From NCBI GenBank assembly GCA_025356505.1, contig JANXSV010000308.1, positions 1 through 9,669 of the forward strand: a DNA stretch of 9,669 nt. Direction: 5' to 3'. The notes below the pieces were generated by a model. The model was not told the origin of the DNA and searched no databases. It saw only the letters and a list, made by a program, of their open reading frames with translations. The stretch's first letter is position 1. Each line of letters begins with the position of its first letter. The translations under genes and the position numbers were made by a program. This document shows positions 1 through 9,251 of the stretch, in pieces. The stretch comes from Methylovirgula sp. Lineage in GTDB: Bacteria > Pseudomonadota > Alphaproteobacteria > Rhizobiales > Beijerinckiaceae.

Positions 1-1028
1 TCGCGCTCAGCGGAGGCAGACCACAGGTTAACGCCGCCATCGACGGCATATTTATCAATCTCGGCCAGTTCTGCGGTTGTGAAATCCGGCTTGCCAAGTG
101 CTGCGACACAATCAACGATCTGCTCAGGGCGGCTGGCCCCGATGAGTGCCGATGTGAGACGCTTGCCGCGGAGCACCCATGACAGTGCCATCTGCGCTAG
201 GGTTTGTTCGCGGCTTTTGGCAATGACGTCCAACTGGCGAATGCGTTCCAGATTTGCAGCGCTGAGCTGGTGCGGATCCAGCGATTTTCCCTGAGCGGCG
301 CGGCTATCCTTAGGAATACCGCCAAGATATTTATTGGTGAGCAGGCCCTGAGCCAAAGGCGTGAACGCGATACTGCCGATGCCTTCTGCATCCAGCGTGT
401 CGAACAAATGATCATCCTCAACCCAGCGGTTGATCATCGAATAGCTTGGCTGATGGATGATGCAGGGCGTCCCGAGGCGGCGCAAGATTGCCGCAGCTTC
501 GCGTGTGCGTTGCGAATTATAGGATGAAATCCCGACATACAGAGCCTTGCCCTGGCGCACAGCCGAATCGAGCGCACCCATGGTTTCTTCAAGAGGCGTG
601 TTTGGATCAAAGCGATGCGAATAGAAAATATCCACATAGTCGAGCCCCATGCGCTTCAGGCTCTGATCCAGGCTGGCGAGAAGGTATTTCCGGCTGCCCC
701 ACTCACCATAGGGGCCTGGCCACATGTTGTAGCCGGCCTTGGTTGAAATGATGAGTTCATCCCGCAAGGCGCTGAAATCCGACCGCATGATCTCGCCAAA
801 GTTGGTTTCGGCACTGCCCGCCGGCGGGCCATAATTATTTGCAAGGTCAAAATGGGTTATGCCGAGGTCAAACGCCGTACGGCACATGCTCCGCCCCAGA
901 TCAAGCGGATGGTCAAAGCCGAAATTATGCCAGAAACCCAGCGATATGGCAGGCAGATGCAATCCGCTGTTTCCGCAGCGGTTATACGTCATTGTGTCAT
1001 ATCGGGTTGGCGCTGGATGATAGGTCAT
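1..1028 (-). CDS. Aldo/keto reductase, L-glyceraldehyde 3-phosphate reductase type (YghZ/GpR), C-terminus cut by window edge
   Basis: Cytoplasmic NADPH-dependent reductase. The close E. coli relative YghZ (AKR14) reduces L-glyceraldehyde 3-phosphate and helps remove methylglyoxal. The frame is open for 342 codons, ending in the window near NLWSASAER, which aligns with the last residues of the 346-residue YghZ, so only a few residues are missing. The AKR catalytic tetrad is visible: D61 in HFDLANNYG, Y66, K97 in STKAGY and H138 in YSHR. A late segment with IGASRPEQ fits the NADP phosphate-binding end of the barrel. The ATG at 1026-1028 is preceded by AAGGA at 8-nt spacing. It gives an N-terminus the same length as YghZ up to the conserved RCGxSGL, so it is preferred to the ATG 12 codons inside. 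The gene is read in the same direction as kdpE but lies 323 bp beyond it, so it probably has its own promoter. The family is clear; the exact substrate is inferred. Confidence 0.93.
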   Translation of the reverse strand, partial: MTYHPAPTRYDTMTYNRCGNSGLHLPAISLGFWHNFGFDHPLDLGRSMCRTAFDLGITHFDLANNYGPPAGSAETNFGEIMRSDFSALRDELIISTKAGYNMWPGPYGEWGSRKYLLASLDQSLKRMGLDYVDIFYSHRFDPNTPLEETMGALDSAVRQGKALYVGISSYNSQRTREAAAILRRLGTPCIIHQPSYSMINRWVEDDHLFDTLDAEGIGSIAFTPLAQGLLTNKYLGGIPKDSRAAQGKSLDPHQLSAANLERIRQLDVIAKSREQTLAQMALSWVLRGKRLTSALIGASRPEQIVDCVAALGKPDFTTAELAEIDKYAVDGGVNLWSASAER

Positions 1029-1351
1029 GCGTAATCCTTGGGTCGGGTCTTGAGACCTGTGAACAGGGTTTTGGAATCGTGCCGGCGACAACTGGCCGCG
1101 GCGCACTTTTCAGCCCGGCTCTGGCATCTTAGCATCATTCGAGGTGATGCCAGTATTGAAAAATCAACTTGCAGCGCGGTTTTGTGGCGCACGAATTATC
1201 GATATCGGCAAAGTTCTACTTTCAAATGCCACGAACCGAAGTTCAAACATCCGCCGCACGCCAACCGATGACCCCAGAAAGCAACGGGAGGTAAACAAAG
1301 GCATGCTGTTGGCGGCTTTGAATGTCAGATGCCGCAATGTCATCGCGCAGA
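1029..1351. other. Intergenic region between kdpE and the aldo/keto reductase gene
   Basis: This stretch of 323 bp lacks a convincing gene. It should contain the end of the kdp transcript and the promoter of the reductase. No strong hairpin followed by a T-tract is seen on the minus strand. The nearest candidate is a 5-bp stem, GCGGC (1312-1316) with GCCGC (1331-1335), with a 14-nt loop and no T-run, so it is not called a terminator. A weak reductase promoter may be CTGGCA, 16 nt, TAAGAT on the minus strand (about 1127-1154), which overlaps the inverted repeats at 1121-1153. A 74-codon plus-strand frame starting at GTG 1144 runs into the 3' end of kdpE and resembles nothing I recognise. Confidence 0.6.
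1121..1153. repeat. Nested inverted repeats in the reductase promoter region
   Basis: Outer arms CTGGCATC (1121-1128) and GATGCCAG (1146-1153) are perfect 8-bp inverted copies. Inside them, GCATCA (1132-1137) pairs with TGATGC (1145-1150). The two stems share 1146-1150 and so exclude each other. GCATC occurs on the plus strand at 1124 and 1132, and inverted at 1146. No T-tract follows on either strand, so a simple terminator is unlikely. A dimeric repressor site is possible because the repeat overlaps the weak promoter candidate of the reductase gene. Confidence 0.45.
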
Positions 1352-2041
1352 TTAAGCATCAAGCATGAAGCGATATCCGATCCCGGTCTCCGTTTGTATG
1401 AACGGCTTATCGCTATTGCCAGACTCGATCTTGGCCCGAAGCTGCCCGATAAAAACGCGCAAATACTGCGTGTCTTCCTTATGGGCAGGACCCCAGACCG
1501 CTGTTAAAATATGGCTGTGAGTAACCACGCGGCCGGCATTTTTCGCCAGCACGCATAGCAGATCATATTCGCGCGGGGTGAGTTTCAGAGAAGTTCCATC
1601 TTTTGTGACGAGCCGCTTGTCCATGTCAACGACAAGACCTCGCGACTCAACGCGGGTTTTTTCGAGTTCACCTGAGTTTTTGTGCCTTAGGGCCGCGCGC
1701 ATCCGGGCTAGAAGTTCACCAACAGCAAAGGGCTTTTCCACATAATCGTCCGCCCCCAGATCAAGCGCGGCGATCTTTTCCGCCTCGCGCTCCCGGGCAG
1801 AGAGGATGATGACTGGCACTTTGGTAAAATTTCGAGCCTTGGCGAGAACCTCCTTGCCGTCCATATCCGGCAAGCCAAGATCGAGCACTACGAGATCTGG
1901 AGCGGCATTGGCAATCTGATGCAGCGCTGCGGCGCCCGTTTCAGCCCGCAGCACCACATATCCTGAAGCCTCAAGGGCCGCAGTTAAAAAGCGGTGAATC
2001 TGCGGTTCGTCATCCACAACGAGAATGCGCAAGCCTGTCAT
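1352..2041 (-). CDS. kdpE: KdpE, OmpR-family response regulator of the kdp operon
   Basis: Cytoplasmic DNA-binding regulator, phosphorylated by KdpD, that activates kdpFABC transcription when K+ is scarce. It has 229 residues (E. coli about 225). The receiver domain spans about 1-120, with acidic pair D10/D11, phospho-acceptor D54 in VLDLGLPD, switch S81 and K103 in VEKPF. The winged-helix domain spans about 130-227, with LTPREYDLL, HILTAVWG, YLRVFIGQLRAKIE and the closing TETGIGYRFML typical of KdpE. The ATG at 2039-2041 overlaps the kdpD stop as ATGA, with AAGGA 8 nt upstream, so the two genes are translationally coupled. No key residue is missing. It is the last gene of the operon. Its probable operator is the tandem repeat at 9404-9423. 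Confidence 0.97.
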   Translation of the reverse strand: MTGLRILVVDDEPQIHRFLTAALEASGYVVLRAETGAAALHQIANAAPDLVVLDLGLPDMDGKEVLAKARNFTKVPVIILSAREREAEKIAALDLGADDYVEKPFAVGELLARMRAALRHKNSGELEKTRVESRGLVVDMDKRLVTKDGTSLKLTPREYDLLCVLAKNAGRVVTHSHILTAVWGPAHKEDTQYLRVFIGQLRAKIESGNSDKPFIQTETGIGYRFMLDA

Positions 2042-4725
2042 GGCGCTTCCTTAACGGGTAAGGCATTGGCCAGCGGCAACTCTATAATGATACGGGTGCC
2101 GCGTCGGCGCGCAGCGGGGCTTTCAGCCCATATTTTTCCACCCATCGCCTCCACCAAGCCACGGCATATGGAAAGCCCCAGGCCGGTTCCTGCCTTGCGA
2201 CCATCGGGTCTGCCACCTTGGTAAAACTTTTCAAACACGCGCTCCAAATCAGCTGGCTTAAGTCCTGCGCCCTCATCTGTTACGGACAATCGCACATGAT
2301 GTGCGACTAGCCGCGCGTGAATGCTGACTTTCCCGCCGCCACCATATTTCTGCGCGTTATCTAGCAAGTTGAACAAAACCTGTCCCAAAAGATGGGCGTC
2401 GCCACGTACGAGTGGTAATTGGGGGGCGAGACTCGTTGAAATTTCAAGCGAGGGGAAAACTTTTCGGGTGCGCTCGGTCGCAGAAAAAACGATCTCACCA
2501 ATTTCGAAAAAATCCTTTTTGGGCCGCAACGCACCTGCCTCTATGCGCGACATATCAAGGAGATTTGCGATGAATCGCGAAAGGCGGCCAGCTTCCTCCT
2601 CAATAGAATTCAGCAAATCTCGAGACTGTGCAGGTGGCATCGACTCGCCAAACTGCTGCAGGGTGGTGACCGCGCCGGTAATCGACGCAAGCGGCGTGCG
2701 CAAATCATGTGACAGGGAGGCCAGCAGCACCGTCCGCAATTTTTCGTTTTCCTCGAGAGCCACAGCATGAACCGAGTGTTTGACAAGAATGGCGCGGTCA
2801 ACAGCGATAGCGGTTTGCTCGAGAATGAGCGCCAGAGCACGCTCTTGGGATGGTAAAATAGCTTGGCTCTCGTCGGCAGGTTGCAAGCCGCACACTCCAA
2901 CGACTCCGCGCGTTGTTACCAACGGGCGAAATTGAAACCGAACGCTAGGCAGGGTTCCGGTTTTCCATCCCGCAGCTTCGCCCTTTTCAAAGGCCCAACG
3001 TGAGGCACTGATTTCGCCTGCATCCAGCGCATCAACCGGCGGCCAAGCTGCCGCAAGTTCAAGATGGTCGTCTTGAGGCAACAGCATAATCACACAGCGC
3101 GCCATCAACGTCTTCTGTGCATAAACCGTGGCAGCGTCAAGAATTTCTGAAAGCTCGACCGCCCCGGATAGTTTGCGCGAAAGTTCAAAAATCGACAGCG
3201 TGTTCCGGGCATTTTCACGCGCAAATTGGCTTTGATCACGCGCGGCACCGGTTTGCCAACCAACCAAAATCGCCACGCCCAGAAAAATCAGAAGCGCAAA
3301 AAATTCATGCGGTTCGTCAATTGTAAATCGGTACAGTGGCTCGATGAAAAAGAAATCATAGGCCAAAAAAGACAAAAACGACGCTAAAATTGCAGAACGC
3401 AATCCAAATCGAACCGCACAAAACAGCACAGCAATCAAAAAAATCATCGAAACATTTGGCAATTTCAGCCAGAAGTTTAGGCTTTGACCCGCAATCACCG
3501 CCCCTGCCACTGACAATGGCGCAGCGATCAATCCGGTCGCAAGACCGCCCAGCCTGAGGCGCAATTTTCGTGGTTTGTCGGGGCTTGCCGTTCCGGGGAT
3601 GACGTGAATACCTATTTGTTCGGCGCGTCGCACCAATGCGTCGGACAAAGATCTGCCCTGGAGCCTTTTCCAAAAACCGGCAAAAGAACGGCCAACGACA
3701 ATCTGCGTGATGTTTTCCTGCTGTGCGTATTTCAAAAGCTCCGCGGGAACATCGTTTCCCATCAAGCGCGTTACCTCTCCGCCCAAACGCTTTGCCAACC
3801 GAAATATCTCGTCAAGACGTTTGGCGCTCTCAAGGTTCGTGCTGGCATCGAGCCGCTCTACCGTTACCGCCACCCACCCGGCATTGAGGCCTGTTGCCAA
3901 CCTGCTGGCGACCCTTACGACTTCTTGTGACAGCAGATCGGGACCCACGCAAACCAGAAGTCGCTCGGCGGTTTCCCAAGGCCCCTGAACCGCGCCTTGC
4001 CGCAGTTGCTCGATCATCTCATCGTCGACGCGCGCCGCTGTTCTGCGCAAGGCCAGCTCGCGCAGCGCTGTCAAATTACGGAGCGTAAAAAAGTTCTGCT
4101 GCGCCTTCTTCGCTGTCTCCGGCAAATACACTTTGCCTTCCTTAAGGCGACGGATCAGCTCATGCGAAGTAATATCAACCAAAACAATATCATTGGCATC
4201 GCGCAAAACCGTATCTGGTACTGTTTCGCGCACAACCACGCCGGTAATACGCGCAACGACATCGGCAAGGCTTTCCAGATGCTGGATGTTGAGCGCCGTC
4301 CAAACATCAATTTTGGCGTCCAGCAATTCTTCGACATCCTGCCAGCGCTTGGGATGGCGGCTTTCGGGTGCATTGGTATGGGCAAGTTCGTCAACAATAA
4401 TCAGCTTCGGCTTGCGCTTTAAAGCTCCATCGAGGTCGAATTCTTCAACCGAGCGCCCCTCCAGAACAATCGTCTTACGCGGTAAAATCTCCAGTCCGTC
4501 GATTAAAGCCTGGGTTTCGGCGCGCCCGTGAGTTTCTACGAGACCTATCACGACATCTACCCCGTCGAGCTTGCTTGCCCGGGCGCGCTGTAACATCGCA
4601 TAAGTTTTCCCCACACCGGGGGCTGCGCCAAGAAACACCCAGAGATGTCCGCGGTTTTCCTGCGCGGAGAGCGCCAGTAACGCGTCCGGATCCGGACGCC
4701 GATCTTGGTTGCGATCAATCGCCAA
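2038..4725 (-). CDS. kdpD: KdpD, membrane sensor histidine kinase for K+ limitation
   Basis: Inner-membrane kinase/phosphatase that signals low K+ or ionic stress to KdpE. It has 895 residues, full length for the family. In order it shows the KdpD N-terminal domain (about 25-235) with Walker A GAAPGVGKT (33-41) and Walker B LIIVDELAH (108-116); a universal-stress-protein-like domain (about 254-380); four closely packed membrane segments near 393-413, 423-441, 443-461 and 473-491; a GAF-like region (about 520-645); a dimerisation helix with phospho-acceptor H673 in LSHDLRTPLA; and a HATPase domain with N790 in NLLDNAQKYG, DEGAGL and GTGLGL. H673 has the same number as I recall for the E. coli enzyme. 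The start is TTG (4723-4725), with AGGGGG about 10 nt upstream. No in-frame ATG occurs until residue 44, inside the nucleotide-binding domain, so TTG is well supported. It lies 28 bp after kdpC and overlaps kdpE by 4 bp. Confidence 0.97.
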   Translation of the reverse strand: MAIDRNQDRRPDPDALLALSAQENRGHLWVFLGAAPGVGKTYAMLQRARASKLDGVDVVIGLVETHGRAETQALIDGLEILPRKTIVLEGRSVEEFDLDGALKRKPKLIIVDELAHTNAPESRHPKRWQDVEELLDAKIDVWTALNIQHLESLADVVARITGVVVRETVPDTVLRDANDIVLVDITSHELIRRLKEGKVYLPETAKKAQQNFFTLRNLTALRELALRRTAARVDDEMIEQLRQGAVQGPWETAERLLVCVGPDLLSQEVVRVASRLATGLNAGWVAVTVERLDASTNLESAKRLDEIFRLAKRLGGEVTRLMGNDVPAELLKYAQQENITQIVVGRSFAGFWKRLQGRSLSDALVRRAEQIGIHVIPGTASPDKPRKLRLRLGGLATGLIAAPLSVAGAVIAGQSLNFWLKLPNVSMIFLIAVLFCAVRFGLRSAILASFLSFLAYDFFFIEPLYRFTIDEPHEFFALLIFLGVAILVGWQTGAARDQSQFARENARNTLSIFELSRKLSGAVELSEILDAATVYAQKTLMARCVIMLLPQDDHLELAAAWPPVDALDAGEISASRWAFEKGEAAGWKTGTLPSVRFQFRPLVTTRGVVGVCGLQPADESQAILPSQERALALILEQTAIAVDRAILVKHSVHAVALEENEKLRTVLLASLSHDLRTPLASITGAVTTLQQFGESMPPAQSRDLLNSIEEEAGRLSRFIANLLDMSRIEAGALRPKKDFFEIGEIVFSATERTRKVFPSLEISTSLAPQLPLVRGDAHLLGQVLFNLLDNAQKYGGGGKVSIHARLVAHHVRLSVTDEGAGLKPADLERVFEKFYQGGRPDGRKAGTGLGLSICRGLVEAMGGKIWAESPAARRRGTRIIIELPLANALPVKEAP

Positions 4726-4753
4726 CGGGTTAGTACCCCCTATCTACCGGATA

Positions 4754-5338
4754 TCATAGTGCATCCAGCGCCAAATTAAGCATCAAAACATTGACGCGTG
4801 GTTCGCCGAAAAGCCCCACCGCGGATAGGTGCGTGTTCTGTGCCAAAACCGCCTGCACCTTCTGCGCCGGGATGCCTCGGGCTTTGGCAACGGCCTCTAC
4901 CTGAGCCAGCGCATTGGCTGGTGATATGTCGGGGTCAAGCCCCGAAGCAGATGTTGTCACGGCATCCGCCGCCACCGGACCGGGCAAGTGCAGCGCGTCC
5001 ACATCGACCTTTACGCGGTCGAGCAGCTTCTGGGAAGTCGGACCAAGGTTGGAGGCGGCCGAATTGGCGGCATTGTAAGGCGCGTCAACCGTCTTGGTGT
5101 CATCATTCGGGTCTGTCGCAGATGTTGCCGATGGCCGGCCATGGAAATATTTTGATGATGTGAAGTTTTGCCCGATCAAGGCGGAGCCGACCGCACCACC
5201 GTTAGAGATAATGCTACCGTTGGCTTGATACGGCATAGCAAGTTGGGCAACTCCAGTAATGGCCAGAGGATAGGCCAATCCTGTGATTAGTGAGAGCAGT
5301 GTTAAAAGCACGAATGCAGGGCGGATTTGGGCGAACAT
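4754..5338 (-). CDS. kdpC: KdpC, potassium-transporting ATPase subunit C
   Basis: Single-span inner-membrane subunit of KdpFABC with a large extracytoplasmic domain, needed for assembly and for high-affinity K+ uptake. It has 194 residues (E. coli about 190). One hydrophobic helix lies at about residues 7-30. Conserved family pieces follow: GSALIGQNF (51-59), YFHGRPSA (64-71), SGLDPDIS and the C-terminal GEPRVNVLMLNLALD. A longer frame begins at 5428, but ATG 5336-5338 is preferred. It has AAGGAGG 6 nt upstream and gives the usual KdpC N-terminus with the membrane helix right at the start, while the extension would lie inside the kdpB coding sequence. The ribosome binding site overlaps the kdpB stop and the gap is 10 bp, which favours coupled translation. 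Confidence 0.96.
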   Translation of the reverse strand: MFAQIRPAFVLLTLLSLITGLAYPLAITGVAQLAMPYQANGSIISNGGAVGSALIGQNFTSSKYFHGRPSATSATDPNDDTKTVDAPYNAANSAASNLGPTSQKLLDRVKVDVDALHLPGPVAADAVTTSASGLDPDISPANALAQVEAVAKARGIPAQKVQAVLAQNTHLSAVGLFGEPRVNVLMLNLALDAL

Positions 5339-5348
5339 GTCGGCCTCC

Positions 5349-7400
5349 TTAAGCCAGATGCAGAGTTGTGATGATGAGATCAACGATCTTGATACCGATG
5401 AACGGAACAATAATGCCGCCCAGGCCATAAATGGTCAGATTACGGCGCAACAGCGCACCAGCGCCAACGGGGCGGTAGGCCACACCTTTCAGCGCCAGTG
5501 GAATGAGCGCCATAATGATGAGCGCATTGAAGATAACCGCTGAAAGAATTGCGGATTTGTCAGATGTCAGGTGCATAATGTTCAAAGCGCCGAGCTGCGG
5601 GTAGGCCGCGACGAACAAAGCCGGAATGATGGCGAAATATTTCGCCACGTCATTGGCGATCGAAAACGTCGTAAGGGCGCCCCGGGTCATGAGAAGCTGT
5701 TTCCCGATGCCGACAATTTCAATCAGTTTGGTGGGGTCGGAATCGAGATCGACCATGTTGCCCGCTTCGCGCGCCGCCTGTGTGCCGGTTTGCATGGCTA
5801 CTCCCACATCTGCTTGGGCCAGCGCCGGGGCATCATTCGTGCCGTCACCACACATGGCAATCAACCGGCCACCTTGTTGCTCATTGCGGATATAGGCGAG
5901 TTTATCTTCGGGCGTCGCCTCGGCGATGAAATCATCGACGCCCGCTTCAGAGGCGATGGAGGCAGCGGTAAGCGCATTATCACCGGTAACCATGACTGTC
6001 TTAATGCCCATAGCACGGAGCTCGGCGAAGCGAAGACGAATATCTGGCTTAACGATGTCTTTGAGATGAATGACACCGAGCAACATGCCGTTCTGCGCCA
6101 GCGCCAAGGGTGTGCCGCCCGAGCGGGCAATCCGTTCCACGACCTGATTGAATTCAACGGGCGCGGAGGCTCTGGCGAGGCCGCAATATTTGAGAACAGC
6201 TTCAACAGCACCCTTGCGCAAGCTTCTGCTAGGTAAATCGACGCCTGACATGCGGGTTTGAGCCGTGAAAGGCACAACAGTGCCTTTTGCCGCCGAAGCG
6301 GGCGAAGGAACCGCATAACGGCTTGTCGCCAGCGCAACAATTGAGCGACCTTCCGGTGTTTCGTCGGACGTGCTTGCTGTCTGCGCGGCTTCAGCCATGT
6401 CCTGCTCCGAAATTCCGGATATGGCGATGAATTCATCCGCCATGCGATTGCCGAAGGTAATGGTGCCGGTTTTATCGAGCAATAAGGTGTCGACATCACC
6501 CGCCGCTTCCACGGCTCGCCCCGAAGTGGCTATGACGTTGAAGCGTATCAACCGGTCCATCCCGGCGATGCCGATTGCGGAGAGCAATCCTCCAATGGTC
6601 GTGGGAATGAGACACACTAATAAAGCAATCAACATCGTGATTGAAAGTGCGGTGCCAGAATAGGAAGCGAGTGGCCACAGCGTGACGCACACGATTAGGA
6701 ATATGATCGTCAGGCCGGAAAGCAGGATTGAAAGTGCAAGTTCGTTTGGCGTTTTCTGGCGCTCAGCCCCTTCCACCAAAGCAATCATCCGGTCGATAAA
6801 AGTCGAGCCGGGCGCAGCCGTGATGCGCACTTTGATAAAATCTGAAATTACAGTGGTCCCGCCCGTTACAGCTGAGCGATCTCCACCGGCTTCGCGCAGG
6901 ACTGGAGCGGATTCGCCTGTAATCGCGCTTTCGTTGACCATGGCAAGACCTGCAACAATTTCGCCATCGCCAGGGACGATGTCGCCCGCTTCGATCAAGA
7001 CCACATCCCCGACTTTCAGATCAAGCGCGTTGATAGAGGAACACTGCCCGTCAAGATCACGAGGATTGGCATAGCGCTTGGCAGAAGTATCACTGCGGGT
7101 CTTGCGCAATGAGTCAGCTTGCGCTTTACCCCGCCCTTCGGCGACGGCCTCGGCAAAATTTGCAAACAGCACCGTGAACCACAGCCATCCGGCAATTTGT
7201 CCGGTGAACAGAGGCGAACCCTGGTGCGTGACCAGCTCTTGGAAGAAAAACACAGTGACAACAACTGAGACCACTTCAGTGACAAAGATCACCGGATTTT
7301 TGGCCAAGGCGCGCGGATCGAGTTTTTTCAGCGCATCGATGGCGGCTTGGCCAAGAATGCGCGAATCGAAAAGCGATTGGGTATTGGATTGCGAAGACAT
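5349..7400 (-). CDS. kdpB: KdpB, P-type ATPase catalytic subunit of the K+ pump
   Basis: Hydrolyses ATP to drive K+ import in the KdpFABC complex (P-type IA ATPase, inner membrane). It has 683 residues (E. coli 682). An N-terminal membrane pair lies at about 36-54 and 65-85. The actuator loop has TGES (161-164), where S164 matches the inhibitory phosphorylation site S162 of E. coli. A second membrane pair (about 222-245 and 253-280) carries PTTIGG (266-271). The phosphorylation motif is DKTGTIT with D309, followed by the nucleotide-binding domain with RKGA (395-398), VTGDN (471-475) and CGDGTNDAP (517-525). C-terminal membrane helices carry D584 and K587 in ANDVAKYF, matching E. coli D583/K586. 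All catalytic residues are present. ATG 7398-7400 has only a modest GGAAA Shine-Dalgarno. It lies 32 bp after kdpA. Confidence 0.98.
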   Translation of the reverse strand: MSSQSNTQSLFDSRILGQAAIDALKKLDPRALAKNPVIFVTEVVSVVVTVFFFQELVTHQGSPLFTGQIAGWLWFTVLFANFAEAVAEGRGKAQADSLRKTRSDTSAKRYANPRDLDGQCSSINALDLKVGDVVLIEAGDIVPGDGEIVAGLAMVNESAITGESAPVLREAGGDRSAVTGGTTVISDFIKVRITAAPGSTFIDRMIALVEGAERQKTPNELALSILLSGLTIIFLIVCVTLWPLASYSGTALSITMLIALLVCLIPTTIGGLLSAIGIAGMDRLIRFNVIATSGRAVEAAGDVDTLLLDKTGTITFGNRMADEFIAISGISEQDMAEAAQTASTSDETPEGRSIVALATSRYAVPSPASAAKGTVVPFTAQTRMSGVDLPSRSLRKGAVEAVLKYCGLARASAPVEFNQVVERIARSGGTPLALAQNGMLLGVIHLKDIVKPDIRLRFAELRAMGIKTVMVTGDNALTAASIASEAGVDDFIAEATPEDKLAYIRNEQQGGRLIAMCGDGTNDAPALAQADVGVAMQTGTQAAREAGNMVDLDSDPTKLIEIVGIGKQLLMTRGALTTFSIANDVAKYFAIIPALFVAAYPQLGALNIMHLTSDKSAILSAVIFNALIIMALIPLALKGVAYRPVGAGALLRRNLTIYGLGGIIVPFIGIKIVDLIITTLHLA

Positions 7401-7432
7401 GGTATTTCCAATCTTTTACGAAACTTGCGGAG

Positions 7433-9142
7433 CTAGAAGCTGCGGCCATTGAGCATCATGAAATGCTCGGCAATAGGCCCAAGCGCCAATGCAGGAAAAT
7501 ACTGTAATAAATACAATATGATAACCACACCTAGCAACAACCCGACAAACAAGGGGCCGGTGGTGGGGAAGGTGCCTGAAGAGGCAGCCGCCCGCTTTTT
7601 ACCTGCCAGCGACCCTGCAAGAGCGAGAACCGGGACGATGTAAGCAAAACGTCCGAGCACCATGGCAATGCCAAGCGTCGAATTAAACCAAGGCGTGTTG
7701 CCATTTAATCCCGCGAAAGCTGAGCCGTTGTTTGCTGTGGTTGAGGCGTAAGCATAGAGAATTTCCGACAATCCATGCGGGCCTGCATTGTTAAGGCTGT
7801 CCAACGCGGTTTTAAGCAAGACAGACGCGCCGGAGAAACCAAGCACAATTGCCGGATAAATCAGAATTGCCAGCATCACCAGCTTCATCTCGCGGGTTTC
7901 AATGCGCTTACCCAAATATTCCGGCGTACGCCCGACCATCAGCCCGGCAATAAAAACCGCGATGATTGCGACAACGAGAAAGCCGTAAAGTCCCGAACCG
8001 ACACCACCGGGCCAGATGCAACCTGCCAGCAGATTAAACATCGGCACCAGCCCGGCCAAAGGGGTGAGCGAGTCAAACATCGCATTTACGGCACCGGTGC
8101 TCGTGCCGGTTGTTGCGGCGGTGAACAGAGCCGACATCGCTTGGCCGAAGCGGACTTCCTTGCCTTCCATATTGCCTTGCATTTGGTCTACACCAAGGCT
8201 GGTGAGCGCGGGAATGCCATTGCTTTCCGCCCAGTAGATCACGCCAACGCCGCTGATCAGCAGGATGCTCATGACAATCAGAATGGAGCGGCCCTGCTTA
8301 ATATCGCCAACGGCCCGGCCGAAAGCCAATACGGATGCGACAGGAACCAGCAACATAGCCCATATTTCCAGCATGTTGGTCCAAGCATTGGGGTTTTCAA
8401 ACGGATGTGCCGAATTGGCATTAAAAAACCCGCCGCCGTTGGTGCCAAGCTCCTTGATGGCTTCTTGGCTGGCAACCGGGCCAATCGAAAGCGCCTGCTT
8501 AACGCCTTCCAATGTGGTTGTCTCGACCGAACCGGCAAGGGTCTGCGGCATGCCCAGAGCAATAAAAACAAGTGCAAGAATGATCGAAAATGGCAGCAAG
8601 ATATACAGAGTGATGCGGGTCATATCGACCCAAAAATTGCCAAGTGTCGACGCGCCGGAACGGGCAAAACCTCTCACCAACGCGAAAGCCACTGCCAGTC
8701 CGGTCGCGGCGGACATGAAATTGTGAACCGTGAGTCCGAGCATCTGTGTGAGATGGCTCATCGTGGTTTCGCCGGAGTAATTTTGCCAATTGGTATTGGT
8801 CAAAAAACTGACAGATGTGTTGAAGGCCAGACCCGGCGAAACACCATCGAAGTGCTGCGGGTTTAACGGCAAATAAGCCTGCGTTCTTTGCAGCGCATAC
8901 AACGATAGGAAGCCCACAACGGAAAACATTATCATGGCGTAAGCATAGGTCAGCCAGTTCTGCTCGTGTAGCGGGTCGACACCTGAAAGACGATAAAGCC
9001 CGCGTTCGAGCGGCGCGATGACAGGCGAAAGCAGGGTTTTTTCGCCGCCGTAAACCCGCACAATGTACGTGCTCAAAGGAACGGCTGCGGCAAGCACAGC
9101 CGCAAGCACAAGCGCAATTTGTAACCAGCCAATAACGGTCAT
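7433..9142 (-). CDS. kdpA: KdpA, K+-binding channel-like subunit of the Kdp pump
   Basis: Inner-membrane subunit of the K+-transporter superfamily that selects K+ and passes it towards KdpB. It has 569 residues (E. coli 557), with about ten hydrophobic helices in four pseudo-repeats. The four selectivity-filter loops are visible: NTNWQ (116-120), with Q120 matching E. coli Q116; GTNGGG (233-238); TTGTSTG (344-350); and TTANNGS (468-474). R498 in GRF matches E. coli R493. The third repeat reads [15 protein letters not shown] (373-387), where I remember KdpA proteins having LGE before this glycine motif, so C375 stands where Glu (E370 in E. coli) is expected. ATG 9140-9142 has GAGGTGA upstream at normal spacing. 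It follows kdpF by 13 bp. Confidence 0.98.
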   Translation of the reverse strand: MTVIGWLQIALVLAAVLAAAVPLSTYIVRVYGGEKTLLSPVIAPLERGLYRLSGVDPLHEQNWLTYAYAMIMFSVVGFLSLYALQRTQAYLPLNPQHFDGVSPGLAFNTSVSFLTNTNWQNYSGETTMSHLTQMLGLTVHNFMSAATGLAVAFALVRGFARSGASTLGNFWVDMTRITLYILLPFSIILALVFIALGMPQTLAGSVETTTLEGVKQALSIGPVASQEAIKELGTNGGGFFNANSAHPFENPNAWTNMLEIWAMLLVPVASVLAFGRAVGDIKQGRSILIVMSILLISGVGVIYWAESNGIPALTSLGVDQMQGNMEGKEVRFGQAMSALFTAATTGTSTGAVNAMFDSLTPLAGLVPMFNLLAGCIWPGGVGSGLYGFLVVAIIAVFIAGLMVGRTPEYLGKRIETREMKLVMLAILIYPAIVLGFSGASVLLKTALDSLNNAGPHGLSEILYAYASTTANNGSAFAGLNGNTPWFNSTLGIAMVLGRFAYIVPVLALAGSLAGKKRAAASSGTFPTTGPLFVGLLLGVVIILYLLQYFPALALGPIAEHFMMLNGRSF

Positions 9143-9155
9143 GGCGTCACCTCTA

Positions 9156-9242
9156 TTAGAATTTTTCCGGATGAATCAGGGTGAAAAGCAGGTAGGCCGC
9201 GAGGCCCGCCGCAACAATCAGGCCGAGGATAGCTTCGCTCAT
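9156..9242 (-). CDS. kdpF: KdpF, small membrane peptide of the K+ pump
   Basis: This gene encodes 28 residues forming one hydrophobic helix (about 4-23) and a short tail ending HPEKF. That closely fits KdpF, which in E. coli is 29 residues and ends in NAEAF. KdpF binds between KdpA and KdpB and stabilises the complex. ATG 9240-9242 follows a strong AGGAGG at about 6-nt spacing. The TAA stop (9156-9158) is 13 bp before kdpA. Position directly before kdpA, size and C-terminal pattern all agree. The gene is short enough to be missed by automatic gene calling. Confidence 0.9.
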   Translation of the reverse strand: MSEAILGLIVAAGLAAYLLFTLIHPEKF

Positions 9243-9251
9243 CGCGGCCTC

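Noticed and set aside
1312..1335. Possible kdp operon terminator (GCGGC with GCCGC)
   Set aside because: The stem is only 5 bp with a 14-nt loop and no T-tract on the minus strand.
1144..1368. A 74-codon plus-strand frame starting at GTG
   Set aside because: It runs into the 3' end of kdpE, resembles no known protein, and has no neighbour to suggest expression.
5339..5428. N-terminal extension of KdpC by 30 residues
   Set aside because: It overlaps the end of kdpB. The internal ATG at 5336-5338 has a strong AAGGAGG and gives the normal KdpC N-terminus.
5571..6236. A 221-codon open frame on the plus strand
   Set aside because: It is antisense to kdpB, which has all its P-type ATPase motifs in this stretch, so it is a shadow frame.
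7775..8866. A 363-codon open frame on the plus strand
   Set aside because: It lies entirely antisense to kdpA. Its composition (many Arg, His, Gln, Asn and Lys) is what the complement of a membrane-protein gene gives, and it has no recognisable domain.
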